A stretch of 64,000 nt of DNA from Cupriavidus sp. UYMMa02A (GTDB lineage Bacteria > Pseudomonadota > Gammaproteobacteria > Burkholderiales > Burkholderiaceae), in assembly GCA_001725945.1 (NCBI GenBank), contig LRMT01000040.1, positions 62,001-126,000 on the forward strand, in the 5' to 3' direction. Positions within the stretch are counted from its first letter, which is position 1. The number at the start of each line of letters is the position of its first letter. The position numbers and the translations under genes are program-made. This document shows, piece after piece, positions 39,497 through 51,935 of the stretch. The notes under the pieces were generated by a model that saw only the letters and a program-made list of their open reading frames with translations, was not told the DNA's origin and did no database searches.

Positions 39497-40521
39497 TTAT
39501 TTGGCTTCGGCTTTGCTGTCGTAGCGCTTGCTCCACTCGGCCAGGATGCGCGAGCGGTTCTTGGCGGCCCACTGGAAGTCGTTGCGGGCGAAGCGGCTCT
39601 CATAGTTCGGGGGAATCCCGTCCAGTGGCTTGGCTACCCCGGGGTAGGCCACCACGGCCCACCAGTTGGCGCTGATCTGGTTCGCGTCGCGGCTGGCCAT
39701 CCAGTCGGCGAAACGCTTCGCCTCTGCCAGCTTCTTGGTCGTCTTCATAATGCTCGTGGCCTCGATGTCCCAGCCCAGGCCCTCGGTCGGGAAGATCAGG
39801 TCGACGGGGGCACCGGACTTGCGCACTTGGTGGCCCCGGAACTCGAACGAGATGCCGATCGGGAATTCGCCGGCCGCCGCCTGCTTGCAGGGCTTGGAAC
39901 CGGAGTGCACATACTGGGCGATGTTCTCGTGCAAGCCGTCCATGTACTTCCAGCCATCGGCTCTCCCCACATCTGCAACCAGGCCGCCACGTCGAGATAG
40001 CCGGTGCCGCTCGAAGCCGGGTGCGGCATGGTGATGCGGCCCTTGTAGACCGGCTTGGCCAGATCCTTCCAGCTCTCCGGCTTGGGCAAGCCCAGCTTCT
40101 GCGCCTCGACGCGGTTGAAGCAGATCGTGGCCGCCCAGACGTCCATGCCGACCCACTGCGGCGGCCGGGCGGTATCGGAATAGCTGGCGCTCAGTTGCTG
40201 GAAGCCCTTGGGCTCGTAGCCCTGCAGCATGCCTTCCTGTGACAGCAGCACGAGGCTGCTGGCCGCCAGCCCTGCTACCACGTCAGCCTGCGGGTTTGCC
40301 TTTTCGGCGAGCAGGCGCGCGGTCACGATGCCGGTGGAGTCACGTACCCAGCGTACTTCGATATCGGGGTTGGCTTTCTCGAAGCCGTCCTTGTAGAGCT
40401 TCATCGCGTCCGTTTCCAGCGCGGTGTAGACCGTAAGCGTGGTCTTTTGCTGCGCCGATGCGATGCCCGTGGTGAGTGCGACTGCGGAGGCGCAAAGCGC
40501 CATGGCGAGGGAATTTCTCAT
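39497..40521 (-). CDS. phnS: 2-aminoethylphosphonate ABC transporter periplasmic binding protein (frame broken)
   Basis: Secreted protein of about 342 residues. Signal peptide [21 protein letters not shown], then [31 protein letters not shown], the usual start of the iron/phosphonate-type extracellular binding proteins. [14 protein letters not shown] and later [23 protein letters not shown] are in keeping with the PhnS group. One G is lost near 39962. First gene of the leftward phnS-T-U-W operon; AGGAG lies before the ATG. A divergent gntR gene starts 171 bases away. Confidence 0.9.
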
Positions 40522-40605
40522 GCTTGTCTCCTGTTAGCCAGATCTGTTGTCTGCCCTGCGGCCTTCCGCGGTGTGTCGTGTCGCACCCTGCGGTAAGATG
40601 AACCC

Positions 40606-40680
40606 AATGTAGAACGTAGTCTGTAGACTGTCAACGTAAGATTGAAAACTGTTGACAATTTACAGTTGGCAAACTCTAAT
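40606..40680. promoter_or_regulatory. Divergent phnS / gntR promoters with inverted-repeat operator
   Basis: Rightward: TTGACA (40652-40657), 17 bases, TCTAAT (40675-40680). Leftward: TTGACA (40634-40629), 17 bases, TACATT (40611-40606). The two -35 boxes lie inside the arms of an inverted repeat, CTGTAGACTGTCAAC (40621-40635) and GTTGACAATTTACAG (40651-40665), which match in 12 of 15 positions. A protein bound there would cover both promoters; the adjacent GntR regulator is the likely one. Confidence 0.7.
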
Positions 40681-40692
40681 GGAGCCATGGGA

Positions 40693-41382
40693 ATGACCGA
40701 CGCCATCCAACTGTTGCGTTCAAGCTCGCTGCCAATGCTGGTGCAGGAGGAGATCGAACGCCTGATCATGACCGGCGAGCTGCCGCCGGGCACGCGCATC
40801 AATGAGAGCGATATCGCGGCCCGCTTTGGCACGAGCCGGGGTCCGATCCGCGAAGCACTGCGCGCGCTGGAGGAAGCGGGGCTGGTCCGCAATGAGAAGA
40901 ACCGCGGGGTCTTCGTGCGCGAGATCTCGGTCGAAGAGGCCGACGAGATCTATGAACTGCGCGAGGCCCTGGAAGAAATCATCGGCAAGCGTGTGGCGCA
41001 GCGCGTCAACGCCACGCTGGTGAGCGAACTGAACCAGCTGTTGGCCGCCATGGAGGAGGTCGCCAACAAGAAGGAAGCGGCCGAGTACGCCTCGCTGAAC
41101 CTGCGGTTCCATGAACTGCTGCTGGAACACGCGGGCAGCAACAAGCTGACCGAGACCTACCGCCGCCTGGTGAAGGAACTGCACCTGTTCCGCATGCAGG
41201 CGCTGACCCAGGGTGGCGGGCTCGATGTGTCCGCCGACGAACACCGCGCGATCGTGGACGCCATTGTGGCGGGCAATGCCCGGCATGCGGGCGCCGCGCT
41301 GCGCGCACACGTGGCCGCGAGCCGCGTGCGCATGCTCAAGGCGCACCGCAAGGTGCATCCGGAGAGCAACAACGAACCATGA
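40693..41382 (+). CDS. GntR family regulator (FadR/FCD subfamily), probable phosphonate regulator
   Basis: Regulator of 229 residues. The winged helix begins SLPMLVQEEIERLIMTGELPPGTRINESDIAARFGTSRGPIREALRALEEAGLV; the C-terminal FCD helical ligand domain (EADEIYELREALEEIIG...LNLRFHELLLEHAGSN...) carries the His and Asp/Glu residues typical for metal-dependent ligand binding. GGAG is 8 bases before the ATG at 40693; ATG 40687 is an alternative. The proposed -10 box lies just 13 bases upstream, which would give a very short leader. It starts a rightward group with phnA and phnY. Confidence 0.9.
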   Translation: MTDAIQLLRSSSLPMLVQEEIERLIMTGELPPGTRINESDIAARFGTSRGPIREALRALEEAGLVRNEKNRGVFVREISVEEADEIYELREALEEIIGKRVAQRVNATLVSELNQLLAAMEEVANKKEAAEYASLNLRFHELLLEHAGSNKLTETYRRLVKELHLFRMQALTQGGGLDVSADEHRAIVDAIVAGNARHAGAALRAHVAASRVRMLKAHRKVHPESNNEP

Positions 41383-41387
41383 GCTGA

Positions 41388-42646
<1,259 letters not shown>

Positions 42647-42743
42647 CGGCACCTTCCAGCCTACCGGCCTGCCGTACTGACAAGCCCCTTGCGCAGGGGC
42701 GGGGGACAGTCGCGCCTGCGACCGAGATCAAAAGGAGACAACC

Positions 42744-44180
42744 ATGAGCACGCCAGCCACTTCCAACATTCGCCATGAAGCGCTGCGCATTGCCGGCGAA
42801 AAGGTTTATCGCGATCGCGTGATCGAGGTGACTATCCTAACACCGGGGAAGTCATCGCCACTGTGCCGAAGGCCAATATCGAAGACGTGCGCCGCGCCCT
42901 GCGCATCGCGCACCAATACCGCTCGACCCTGACCCGCTACGACCGCTACCGCATCCTGATGCGCGCGGGCGAGATCATCGCGCAGCGCAAGGAAGAGATC
43001 GCGACGCTGATCACCCTGGAATCCGGACTGTCGCTCAAGGACACGCTCTACGAGGTCGGCCGCGCCTCCGACGTGCTGCTGTTCGACCGCCAACCAGGCG
43101 CTCGTGGACGACGGCCAGTTTTTCGTGCGATCTCACGCCCCATGCAAGAGCCGCAAGGTCTATACGCTCAAGGAACCGCTGCTGGGTGCCATCTCGGCCA
43201 TCACGCCATTCAATCACCCGCTCAACCAGGTGATCCACAAGGTGGCGCCGTCGTGGCCACCAACAACCGCATGGTCCTCAAGCCGAGCGAGAAGACGCCG
43301 CTGGCCGCCTTCGCGCTGGCCGACATCCTCTATGAGGCCGGCCTGCCGCCACAGATGCTGTCGGTCGTCACCGGCGACCCGCGCGAGATTGCCGACGAGC
43401 TGTTGACCAGCCAGTACGTCGATCTGGTGACCTTCACCGGCGGCGTGTCGATCGGCAAGTACATCGCGGCCAAGGCGCCTACAAGCGCCAGGTACTGGAG
43501 CTGGGCGGCAACGATCCGATCATCGTGATGGAAGACGCGACGTGGAGGAAGCCGCCACGCTGGCCGCGGGCGGCTCGTACAAGAACTCCGGCCAGCGCTG
43601 CACGGCAGTGAAACGGATGCTGGTGCACGAATCCGTGGCTGACCGCTTTGTCGAATTGCTGGTAGCCAAGACGCAGGAAGTGAAGTATGGCGACCCGCTG
43701 GATCCCGCTACCGACATGGGCACGGTGATCGACGAGGCCGCAGCCATTCAGTTCGAATCGGTGGTGGAAGCCGCCATCGCCGGTGGCGCGCGCCTGCTGG
43801 CTGGCCATAAGCGCGACGGCGCACTTTACGCGCCTACCGTGCTCGACCACGTGGACCCGGAAATGGCCGTGGTCAGGCACGAGACCTTTGGCCCTGTCTC
43901 GCCGGTCATCCGCTTCAAGGATATCGACGACGCCATCCGGATTTCCAACGGCACGGCCTACGGCCTGTCGTCGTCGGTCTGCACCAACCGGCTCGACTAC
44001 ATCACGCGCTTTATCCGCGAACTGCACGTGGGGACGGTCAACGTGCGCGAAGTCCCGGGCTACCGGCTCGAGATGACGCCGTTCGGCGGCATCAAGGACT
44101 CCGGCCTGGGCTACAAGGAGGGCGTGCTCGAAGCCATGAAGAGCTTCTGCAATACCAAGACCTACTCGCTGCCCTGGTAA
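42744..44180 (+). CDS. phnY: Phosphonoacetaldehyde dehydrogenase (frame broken in several places)
   Basis: Aldehyde dehydrogenase of about 482 residues that oxidises phosphonoacetaldehyde to phosphonoacetate with NAD. Catalytic Cys in [11 protein letters not shown], general base Glu in VLELGGNDP, cofactor part [17 protein letters not shown]. Unusually many breaks: near 42834, 43087 (two), 43125-43145 (three in all), 43253, 43479 and 43539. AAGGAG lies before the ATG. Not to be confused with the oxygenase also called PhnY in another pathway. Confidence 0.9.
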
Positions 44181-44416
44181 GACGGCAGCGCCACCGCGTT
44201 CGGCAAGGTGACCTGCAAGGAGGTTGCGCACGACCTCGGCCATGACTGCCACGATGCTGTGCAATGGCTGGCGCATTGAGATGACCCCGCGCCAATCGGT
44301 CACCGTCAGGAAACCGCGTCCCGCCATGGCCGGCGGGACAATCCTCTGTGCCAGATCCGTGCACACGCGCAGGCAGTTGGGTTGCGTAAAGGAGCAGGCG
44401 GCAACCGCTGCGCGCG

Positions 44417-45201
44417 TCAGCGCACGAACTGGCCCAGCACCGAGTTCACCGCCTCCAGTCCCGATTCGATCATGTGCTGCATATAGCTGCCCATCTGCGG
44501 CATCACCAGTGCCAGCACCAGCAGGCCGCCCGACAGCGTGACCGGAAAGCCCACCGCGAAGATCGACAACTGCGGCGATGCGCGGTTGAGAATCCCCATG
44601 GCAAGGTTCAGTGTCAGCAGCGCGGCGATCATCGGCAGCGCGAGCAGCAGCCCCGACGAGAACACCATGCCGCCTGCCTGCGCGACGGCGTGCCAGCCTT
44701 CGGCCGATACCGGCGTGCCACCGATGGGCAGGCCCTGGAAGCTGTCGATGAGCGCGCCCAGCATGAGCAGGTGCCCGTCCATGGCCAGGAACAGCAGCAT
44801 GGCGATGATGTTGAGAAAACGCGCCAGCACCATGGTCTGTCCGCCCGCGGCGCGATCGAAGAATGATGCGAAGCTCAGGCCCATCTGGAGACCGATGATT
44901 TCGCCGCCTGCTGCACGACGGCGAATACCAGACGCATGGTGAACCCCGTGGCCAGTCCGATGCCGACCTCATTGAGGATGATGATCAGGCCTTCCCAGGA
45001 ATAGACCGGCACCACGGGCAGGTTGCCGAGGGTGGGCGAGACCACCATTGCGATAAGCGCGGCAAGGCCCACCTTGACCCGACCCGGGATAGTCGATTCA
45101 CCGAACAGCGGTGCCGTGCCGATCAGCGCGAGCAGCCGGAAGAACGGCCACAGGAAGGCCGCGATCCAGCCATAGAGCTGCGCGTTGGTGACTTCGATCA
45201 C
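44417..45201 (-). CDS. fliR: Flagellar export apparatus protein FliR (frame broken once)
   Basis: Inner-membrane component of the flagellar type III export gate, 261 residues after repair. Start AQLYGWIAAFLWPFFRLLALIGTAPLFGESTIPGRVKVGLAALIA is typical, as is GEIIGLQMGLSFASFFD, where one G is missing near 44909. Several membrane helices follow, ending GSYMQHMIESGLEAVNSVLGQFVR. It is the last gene of the leftward fliLMNOPQR operon. The gap to phnY (44181-44416) shows no gene. Confidence 0.93.
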
Positions 45202-45231
45202 TGCAAGATGCTGGTCGCGGCGAGGAGGGCG

Positions 45232-45501
45232 TCAGTGCGCCATCGCAGGAATGCTCTGGAGGACTTCACGCATGTAGTCGACCATGGTGTTGATCATCCA
45301 CGGGCCGGCCAGCACCAGCGTGGCGAACAGCGCGACCAGCTTCGGGATGAAGGTCAGCGTCATTTCGTTGATCTGCGTTGCCGCCTGGAACAGGCTCACC
45401 ACCAGGCCGGCGGCAAGCGCCACCAGCAGCGGCGGCGCCGCGAGTATCAGCGTTATCTTCATCGCGTGGGTCGCGATGGTCATTACGGTTTCGGGAGTCA
45501 T
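45232..45501 (-). CDS. fliQ: Flagellar export apparatus protein FliQ
   Basis: Intact 89-residue protein of the export gate with two membrane helices (about 15-40 and 52-75). MTIATHAMKITLILAAPPLLVALAAGLVVSLFQAATQINEMTLTFIPK is the strongly conserved FliQ pattern. It lies between fliP and fliR as in other proteobacteria. Confidence 0.95.
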   Translation of the reverse strand: MTPETVMTIATHAMKITLILAAPPLLVALAAGLVVSLFQAATQINEMTLTFIPKLVALFATLVLAGPWMINTMVDYMREVLQSIPAMAH

Positions 45502-45523
45502 GGCCAGGGTCGGTCAGTGCGAG

Positions 45524-46321
45524 TCAGTTCATGAAGCTCTGCGCGAGCGAGCCCAGCAGCAGTTGCCAGCCGTCCACCAGCACGAACAGCATCAGCTTGA
45601 ATGGCAGCGAGATGGTGGCCGGCGGCACCATCATCATGCCCATGGCCATCAGTACGCTGGCGACCAGCAGGTCGATGATCAGGAACGGGATGAAGATCGT
45701 GAAGCCGATCTGGAACGCGGTCTTCAGTTCGCTGGTGACGAAGGCCGGAACCAGAATGCTCATCGGCACCTCTTCCGGGCCCTGCATTTCCGGCGCCTTG
45801 GCCATCTGCGCGAACATGGCCAGGTCCTTCTCGCGGGTCTGCTTGAGCATGAACCCCTTGAGCGGCTCTGCCGCCTTCGCCATCGCGGTCTCGAGGCTGA
45901 TCTTGTTCTCGGACAGCGGCTTGTAGGCGTCGTTGTAGACGCGGTCGAGCACCGGCCCCATCACGAAGAACGTCAGGAACAGCGACAGGCCCACCAGCAC
46001 CTGGTTCGGCGGCGACGAGGCCGTGCCGAGCGCGTTGCGCAGCAGGCCCAGCACGATGATGATGCGGGTGAAGCCCGTCATCATCAGCATGGCCGCGGGC
46101 AGGAAGCTGAGCGAGGTCAGCAGCACCAGCGTCTGGATCGACAGCGACCAGATCTGGCCGCCGCCCGGAGCGGTCTTGCTGGTCAGGCCGGGCAGCGCCT
46201 GCGCAAGCACCGGAGCCGGGGCAAGCGCCAGCGCCAGCGCGGCCAGCAGCAGGGCGCCGCCTGTGGTCAGCGCGTGGAATTGCGTCTTGCGCCGCGACGA
46301 AGCGGCGCGCTGCGTGTTCAT
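45524..46321 (-). CDS. fliP: Flagellar export apparatus protein FliP
   Basis: Intact 265-residue export-gate protein with a cleavable signal peptide ([19 protein letters not shown]) and four membrane helices. Characteristic parts: [70 protein letters not shown] and the final [16 protein letters not shown]. The ATG overlaps the fliO stop by four bases. Confidence 0.96.
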   Translation of the reverse strand: MNTQRAASSRRKTQFHALTTGGALLLAALALALAPAPVLAQALPGLTSKTAPGGGQIWSLSIQTLVLLTSLSFLPAAMLMMTGFTRIIIVLGLLRNALGTASSPPNQVLVGLSLFLTFFVMGPVLDRVYNDAYKPLSENKISLETAMAKAAEPLKGFMLKQTREKDLAMFAQMAKAPEMQGPEEVPMSILVPAFVTSELKTAFQIGFTIFIPFLIIDLLVASVLMAMGMMMVPPATISLPFKLMLFVLVDGWQLLLGSLAQSFMN

Positions 46322-46767
46322 GACTTGAAGTTTTCCTGCATCGAGCGCAGCAGCTTTTCTGCAAAGCTGCCGCCGGAAGTCGGGCCGCCAGGCCCGGTCG
46401 GCGCCGATGGCGTGGCCTGTCCAGCCGGCATGCTGTGCAAGGTGCGGATCTCGCCCGCGCTCACGCCGAGCACCAGCCAGGTGTCGCCCACCTCGACCAG
46501 GACCAGCCGCTGGCGCGCGCCGAGCATGGTGCTGCCGATCACCTTCATCATGCCTTGCGGACCATGGCGAACCAGGCCCGCGCGGCGCGCCGCCCAGGCC
46601 AGGCCGAGGATCAGCGCGATGACGCCGAACAGCCCGAGCCCGGCCTGTGCCAGGCTGGCCGCGCCGCTGATGGCGGGGGTACCGCCTTCGGCTGCATGTG
46701 CCAGGCTCGGCGCGCCGATTGCCGCGAGCGGCAGGACGGCACGCCACAGGCGGGCGAGGGTGTTCAT
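46318..46767 (-). CDS. fliO: Flagellar biosynthesis protein FliO
   Basis: Protein of 149 residues with a signal peptide ([16 protein letters not shown]), one membrane helix ([19 protein letters not shown]) and a cytoplasmic part with [28 protein letters not shown]. FliO helps assemble the FliP ring. It overlaps fliN upstream and fliP downstream by ATGA, which indicates coupled translation. Confidence 0.92.
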   Translation of the reverse strand: MNTLARLWRAVLPLAAIGAPSLAHAAEGGTPAISGAASLAQAGLGLFGVIALILGLAWAARRAGLVRHGPQGMMKVIGSTMLGARQRLVLVEVGDTWLVLGVSAGEIRTLHSMPAGQATPSAPTGPGGPTSGGSFAEKLLRSMQENFKS

Positions 46768-47204
46768 CTGTTGAGCTTGCGGATGCGTTCGGACGGCGTG
46801 ATGATGTCCGTCAGGCGGATGCCGAACTTGTCGTTCACCACCACCACCTCGCCCTGCGCGATCAGGTAGCCGTTGACCAGCACGTCCATCGGCTCGCCGG
46901 CCAGCCCGTCCAGTTCCACCACCGATCCCTGCGCAAGCTGCAGCAGGTTCTTGATGGGCACCTTGGTGCGGCCCAGCTCGACCGTGAGCTGTACCGGGAT
47001 ATCGAGGATCATCTCGATATCGTTGTGGAAGCCGCTCGGTGCTTCCTTGGTCAGCGGCGGGAAGACGGTGGCGGTGGCCGGGGTGGCGGCCGGGGTGTTG
47101 GCCGCTACGGGGGCTTCGGCCGCAGTGGCGCTGGTCTGTTCAGCCAGTGCGCTGGCCCAGTCGTCCATCGGATCGACCGGCTTGTCCTCGATGCCGTCAG
47201 TCAT
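46764..47204 (-). CDS. fliN: Flagellar motor switch protein FliN
   Basis: Intact 146-residue C-ring protein. The first 65 residues are low-complexity Ala/Thr-rich; the C-terminal SpoA domain has [48 protein letters not shown], the standard FliN signature. It overlaps the end of fliM by 8 bases. Confidence 0.95.
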   Translation of the reverse strand: MTDGIEDKPVDPMDDWASALAEQTSATAAEAPVAANTPAATPATATVFPPLTKEAPSGFHNDIEMILDIPVQLTVELGRTKVPIKNLLQLAQGSVVELDGLAGEPMDVLVNGYLIAQGEVVVVNDKFGIRLTDIITPSERIRKLNR

Positions 47205-48208
47205 GATCGGTTTCCTTGTTGGAATCGCTGTCTTGGTGATTGATCATTCGCTCTACCCGCAGCGCGTACTGGCCATTGGTCGTGCCGAAGCCGCATTGCA
47301 TGACGGGCACGCCGTTCACCTTGCCGAACACATGTTCCGGCAAGTCGATCGGCAGCACGTCGCCGGCGCGCAGCGCCAGGACTTCGGCCACGGTGCTCTG
47401 CACATGCGTGAACTCGGCCACCACTTCCACATCGGCCGCGCGCAACTGCGTTGACAGTTGCGCGAGCCAGCTCTTGTCGACCTCCTTCTCGTCCTGCAGC
47501 GGATTCATCAGCAGGTCCTTGAGCGGCTCGATCATGGCGTAGGGCAGGCAGACATGGAGCTGTCCGCCCACGGCGCCGAGTTCGATGTGGAAGGCGGTGG
47601 TGATCACGGCCTCGTTGACCGTGGCGACGTTTGCAAATTGGTGTGCATCTCGGAGCGGACGTATTCGGTCTCGATCGGATGCACGGTGCGCCAGGCGTTG
47701 CCGTAGCTGGTCAGCGTCATCTCCAGCATGCGCTGGATGATGCGTTGTTCGGTCTGGGTGAAGTCGCGGCCTTCCACGCGGGTGTGGAAGCGGCCGTCGC
47801 CGCCGAACAGGTTGTCGACCACCAGGAACACCAGGTTCGGGTCGTACACGAACAGGGCCGTGCCGCGCAGCGGCTTCATGTGGACCAGGTTCAGGTTGGT
47901 CGGCATCGGCAGGTTGCGCGCGAAATCGCCGAACTTTTCGATGCGCACGCTGCCCACGGTGATGTCGGCGCCGCGGCGGATGAAGTTGAACAGCGCTGTG
48001 CGCAGCGAACGCGCAAAGCGCTCGTTGATGATTTCGAGCGTGTGCAGCGCCCGCGGATGACGCGTTCCTGCGTGGCCAGGTTGTACGGGCGCACGCCGCC
48101 CTCGTCGAGCGCGGCGGGCTCGCTCGCGGCAGGCGCGTCGGTCTCGCCCGAAACGCCCTTGAGCAGCTCGTCTACCTCGTCCTGCGAGAGGAACTTGTCA
48201 TAGGCCAT
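47197..48208 (-). CDS. fliM: Flagellar motor switch protein FliM (frame broken twice)
   Basis: C-ring protein of about 338 residues that binds phospho-CheY. The N-terminal FLSQDEVDELLKGV is the CheY-binding peptide; the middle domain has LVVDNLFGGDGRF and VEGRDFTQTEQRIIQRML, the C-terminal SpoA domain LALRAGDVLPIDLPE and NGQYALRVERMIN. Breaks near 48049 (RGR-HTLEIINERF) and 47639 (MHTQFANVATVNEA). The first break is one of the few where the lost base cannot be placed with certainty. Confidence 0.94.
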
Positions 48209-48362
48209 CTGATGTCCTGCCCCTTATGCTGCGGTGTGAATCGAACTGTCCATCCCGCGTCAGCCTGCACGGCAACCCGCGAGCAAGCGGGTGCGTGGGT
48301 GGCAATGCAGGAATCCGGATGGCAGTTTCATATCGGTTGGCTGTCGGGGGCAGGGCAAGCGC

Positions 48363-48856
48363 TTACTGCACCACGAAAGAGGTGAACAACACATCGAGCA
48401 CGCGCTGCGGCGCAGTCCGGCCGCGAACGGCTGGTTGACTGCATTGCGGATGTCTTCGGCCAGCTTGCGCTTGCCCTCGAGGGAGGCCAGATCGGCCGGC
48501 TGACGTGCCGACAGCAGCAGCAGGATGCGGCTGCGTGCTTCGGGCAGGTACTGCATCATGCGCGCCTGCGTCTCGGCATCGGCAACCTTCAGCGACAGGC
48601 CGGTATGCAGGAACCGGTCGCCGTCCTCGCCCTTGAGATTGACGGTGAAGGCATCGAGCGGCACAAAGATGGGCGGCGGGATCACGGGTGCGGCCGGTGC
48701 GGCGGGGACCGCCGGCTGCCGGTTGCCCAGGATGCTGCCCAGCGCGAAGCCTCCGACGCCCAGAACCAGGACAAGCACGCCGCCACCAATGAGCAGCATG
48801 CGGCCGCGCTTGCTTGAGGTGCCGCCAACCTGGGAAGGAGAAGCCGTGTTCGCCAT
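48363..48856 (-). CDS. fliL: Flagellar basal-body protein FliL (frame broken once)
   Basis: Single-pass inner-membrane protein of about 165 residues. One helix (MLLIGGGVLVLVLGVGGFALG), a proline-rich linker, then the periplasmic domain with FVPLDAFTVNLKGEDGDRFLHTGLSLKV and ending RVLDVLFTSFVVQ. One G is missing near 48417; without repair the frame runs on to 48260. It is the first gene of the leftward fliLMNOPQR group. Confidence 0.92.
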
Positions 48857-49205
48857 GAGAAGCCTGTATCGGAATGCCTGCCATTCTTGCGGAATCGCAG
48901 GCCAGCAAAGGGCCGAAAAAAAGGGGGAAACCCTTTCAGCTTGGCCGTTTGAGCGGAAAGGGAGCAAGCATGGCTGCGCCAGCCGGCGTGCGGTGCGCGC
49001 CGGCTGCATGGTTAACGTGTGTTGGTCGCGGAACTTGAGTTACCGCCGTGCAGTCGTTATTGGCCGTGGCGGAACGCGGGCCCCGGCGGGTTCCTGAAGC
49101 CGGTGCCGTCATTCCCTACTAGGCTACTCGGGTAGTCGAATATGCGGGTTGCGGGGACTCTTCTATTTGCAAGTCGCTGTTATGAAACGATTTTTCAATT
49201 TGTAC

Positions 49206-49217
49206 TCTTATATAAGA
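49206..49217. promoter_or_regulatory. Palindrome in the acnB upstream region
   Basis: TCTTATATAAGA is a perfect 12-base palindrome, followed at once by a second related half (GATATAAGA). It lies 86 bases before the acnB start, in an A/T-rich part of the 446-bp gap (48857-49302), which holds no gene. It could be a regulator site and may include the -10 region. Confidence 0.45.
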
Positions 49218-49302
49218 TATAAGACATTTGACCGAGCCGGTGCTTCGGACTACAATCGCGACGTCAACGGAATTTCTACAACCAATTACTCAGCAGGTTC
49301 CC

Positions 49303-51888
49303 ATGCTTGAAAACTATCGCGCCCATGTCGCCGAACGCGCTGCGCTCGGCATTCCTCCGCTGCCGCTGTCGGCAAAGCAGACCGCCGAGCTGGTCGAGCT
49401 GCTGAAGAACCCGCCGGCCGGCGAAGAGCAGGTCCTGGTCGAACTGATCACCCACCGCGTGCCCGCCGGCGTGGACGACGCCGCCAAGGTCAAGGCCGCC
49501 TTCCTGGCCGCGGTTGCGCAGGGCAAGGAAAGCTGCAAGCTGATCTCGCGCGCCAAGCGACCGAACTGCTGGGCACGATGCTTGGCGGCTACAACATCGC
49601 CCCGCTGATCGGCCTGCTCCAGGACGCGGAAGTTGGCACCGTTGCCGCTGAAGCGCTGAAGAAGACCCTGCTGATGTTCGACGCCTTCCATGACGTCAAG
49701 GAACTGGCGGACAAGGGCAACGCCAATGCCAAGGCCGTGCTGCAAAGCTGGGCCGACGCCGAGTGGTTCACGAGCCGCCCGGAAGTGCCGCAAAGCCTGA
49801 CCATCACCGTGTTCAAGGTGCCGGGCGAAACCAACACCGACGACCTGTCGCCGGCTCCGGACGCCACCACGCGCCCGGATATCCCGATGCACGCGCTGGC
49901 GATGCTGAAGAACAAGCGCGAAGGCGCTGCGTTCCAGCCCGAAGAAGACGGCAAGCGCGGCCCGATCAAGTTCATCCAGTCGCTGGCCGAGAAGGGCAAC
50001 CTGGTTGCCTACGTCGCGACGTGGTCGGTACTGGCTCCTCGCGCAAGTCCGCTACCAACTCGGTGCTGTGGTTCACCGGTGAAGACATTCCCTTCATCCC
50101 GAACAAGCGCTTCGGTGGCGTGTGCCTGGGCAGCAAGATTGCCCCGATCTTCTACAACACCATGGAAGACGCCGGCGCGCTGCCGATCGAGCTGGACGTG
50201 TCGCAGATGGAAATGGGCGACGTGGTCGAGCTGCGCCCGTACGAAGCAAGGCCCTGAAGAACGGCGCAGTGATCGCCGAGTTCAAGGTCAAGTCCGACGT
50301 GCTGTTCGACGAAGTCCGCGCCGGTGGCCGTATTCCGCTGATCGTCGGCCGTGGCCTGACCGCCAAGGCGCGCGAAGCGCTGGGCCTGGCCCCGTCGACG
50401 CTGTTCCGCCTGCCGCAGAACCCGGCCGATACCGGCAAGGGCTTCACGCTGGCCCAGAAGATGGTCGGCCGCGCGTGCGGCCTGGCCGAAGGCAGGGCAT
50501 CCGCCCGGGCACGTACTGCGAACCGAAGATGACCTCGGTGGGCTCGCAGGACACCACCGGCCCGATGACCCGCGACGAGCTGAAGGACCTGGCCTGCCTG
50601 GGCTTCTCGGCCGACCTTGTGATGCAGTCGTTCTGCCACACCGCCGCCTATCCGAAGCCGGTCGACGTCAAGACCCACCACACGCTGCCCGAGTTCATCT
50701 CGACCCGCGGCGGCATCTCGCTGCGCCCGGGTGACGGCGTGATCCACTCGTGGCTGAACCGCATGCTGCTGCCCGACACCGTCGCACCGGCGGCGATTCG
50801 CACACCCGCTTCCCGATCGGCATCAGCTTCCCGGCCGGTTCGGGCCTGGTCGCCTTTGCCGCTGCCACCGGCGTGATGCCGCTGGACATGCCGGAATCGG
50901 TGCTGGTCCGCTTCAAGGGCAAGATGCAGCCGGGGGTGACCCTGCGCGACCTGGTCAACGCGATTCCGCTGTACGCCATCAAGCAAGGCCTGCTGACCGT
51001 GGCCAAGCAAGGCAAGCAGAACATCTTCTCGGGCCGTATCCTCGAAATCGAAGGCCTGCCTGACCTGAAGGTCGAGCAAGCGTTCGAACTGTCGGATGCC
51101 TCCGCCGAGCGTTCGGCCGCCGGTTGCTCGGTGCACCTGAACAAGGAACCGATCATCGAATACATCAACAGCAACATCACGCTGCTGAAGTGGATGATCG
51201 CCCAGGCTACCAGGATCCGCGCAGCCTGCAGCGCCGCATCGAGGCCATGCAAGCCTGGCTGGCCAAGCCGGAACTGCTGGCCCCGGACGCCGACGCCGAA
51301 TACGCCGCCGTGATCGAGATCGACCTGGCCGACGTGCACGAGCCGATCGTGGCCTGCCCGAACGATCCGGACGACGTGAAGACGCTGTCGGAAGTCGCCG
51401 GCGCCAAGATCGACGAAGTGTTCATCGGTTCGTGCATGACCAACATCGGCCACTTCCGTGCAGCCTCCAAGCTGCTGGAAGGCAAGCGCGACATCCCGGT
51501 CAAGCTGTGGGTCGCCCCGCCGACCAAGATGGACCAGAAGCAGCTGACCGAGGAAGGCCACTACGGCGTGTTCGGCACGGCTGGTGCGCGTACCGAAATG
51601 CCGGGCTGCTCGCTGTGCATGGGTAACCAGGCACAGGTGCGCGAAGGCGCGACGGTGATGTCGACCTCGACCCGCAACTTCCCGAACCGTCTGGGCAAGA
51701 ACACCAACGTGTACCTGGGTTCCGCCGAACTGGCCGCGATCTGCTCGCGCCTGGGTCGTATCCCGACCAAGGATGAGTACATGACCGATATTGGCGTCAT
51801 CAACCAGAATGGCGACAAGATCTACAAGTACATGAACTTCGACCAGATCGAGGACTTCAAGGAAGTGGCGGATAGCGTGACGCTGTAA
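49303..51888 (+). CDS. acnB: Aconitate hydratase B (frame broken in six places)
   Basis: TCA-cycle enzyme interconverting citrate and isocitrate through a 4Fe-4S cluster, about 863 residues after repair. The start [22 protein letters not shown] is the AcnB HEAT-like domain; [18 protein letters not shown] opens the swivel domain; [32 protein letters not shown] and [12 protein letters not shown] hold substrate and cluster-binding residues. Breaks near 49558, 50015, 50245, 50492, 50783 and 51205 all need one G or C. Since this enzyme is central to metabolism, six independent real mutations are implausible. A strong terminator follows. Confidence 0.95.
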
Positions 51889-51909
51889 GGATTTGAGTGT
51901 TTTGCGGAA

Positions 51910-51935
51910 GGGCAACCCCTAGGGTTGCCCTTTTT
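51910..51935 (+). terminator. Rho-independent terminator of acnB
   Basis: GGGCAACCC, CTA, GGGTTGCCC, then TTTTT: a perfect 9-base stem with a U-run, 21 bases after the acnB stop. The remaining stretch to 52076 shows no gene. Confidence 0.92.

Noticed and set aside
49303-51888. Programmed frameshifting or split-gene organisation of acnB
   Set aside because: Six breaks all repaired by one base in GG/CC runs, no slippery heptamers with downstream pseudoknots, and the same error type in unrelated genes.
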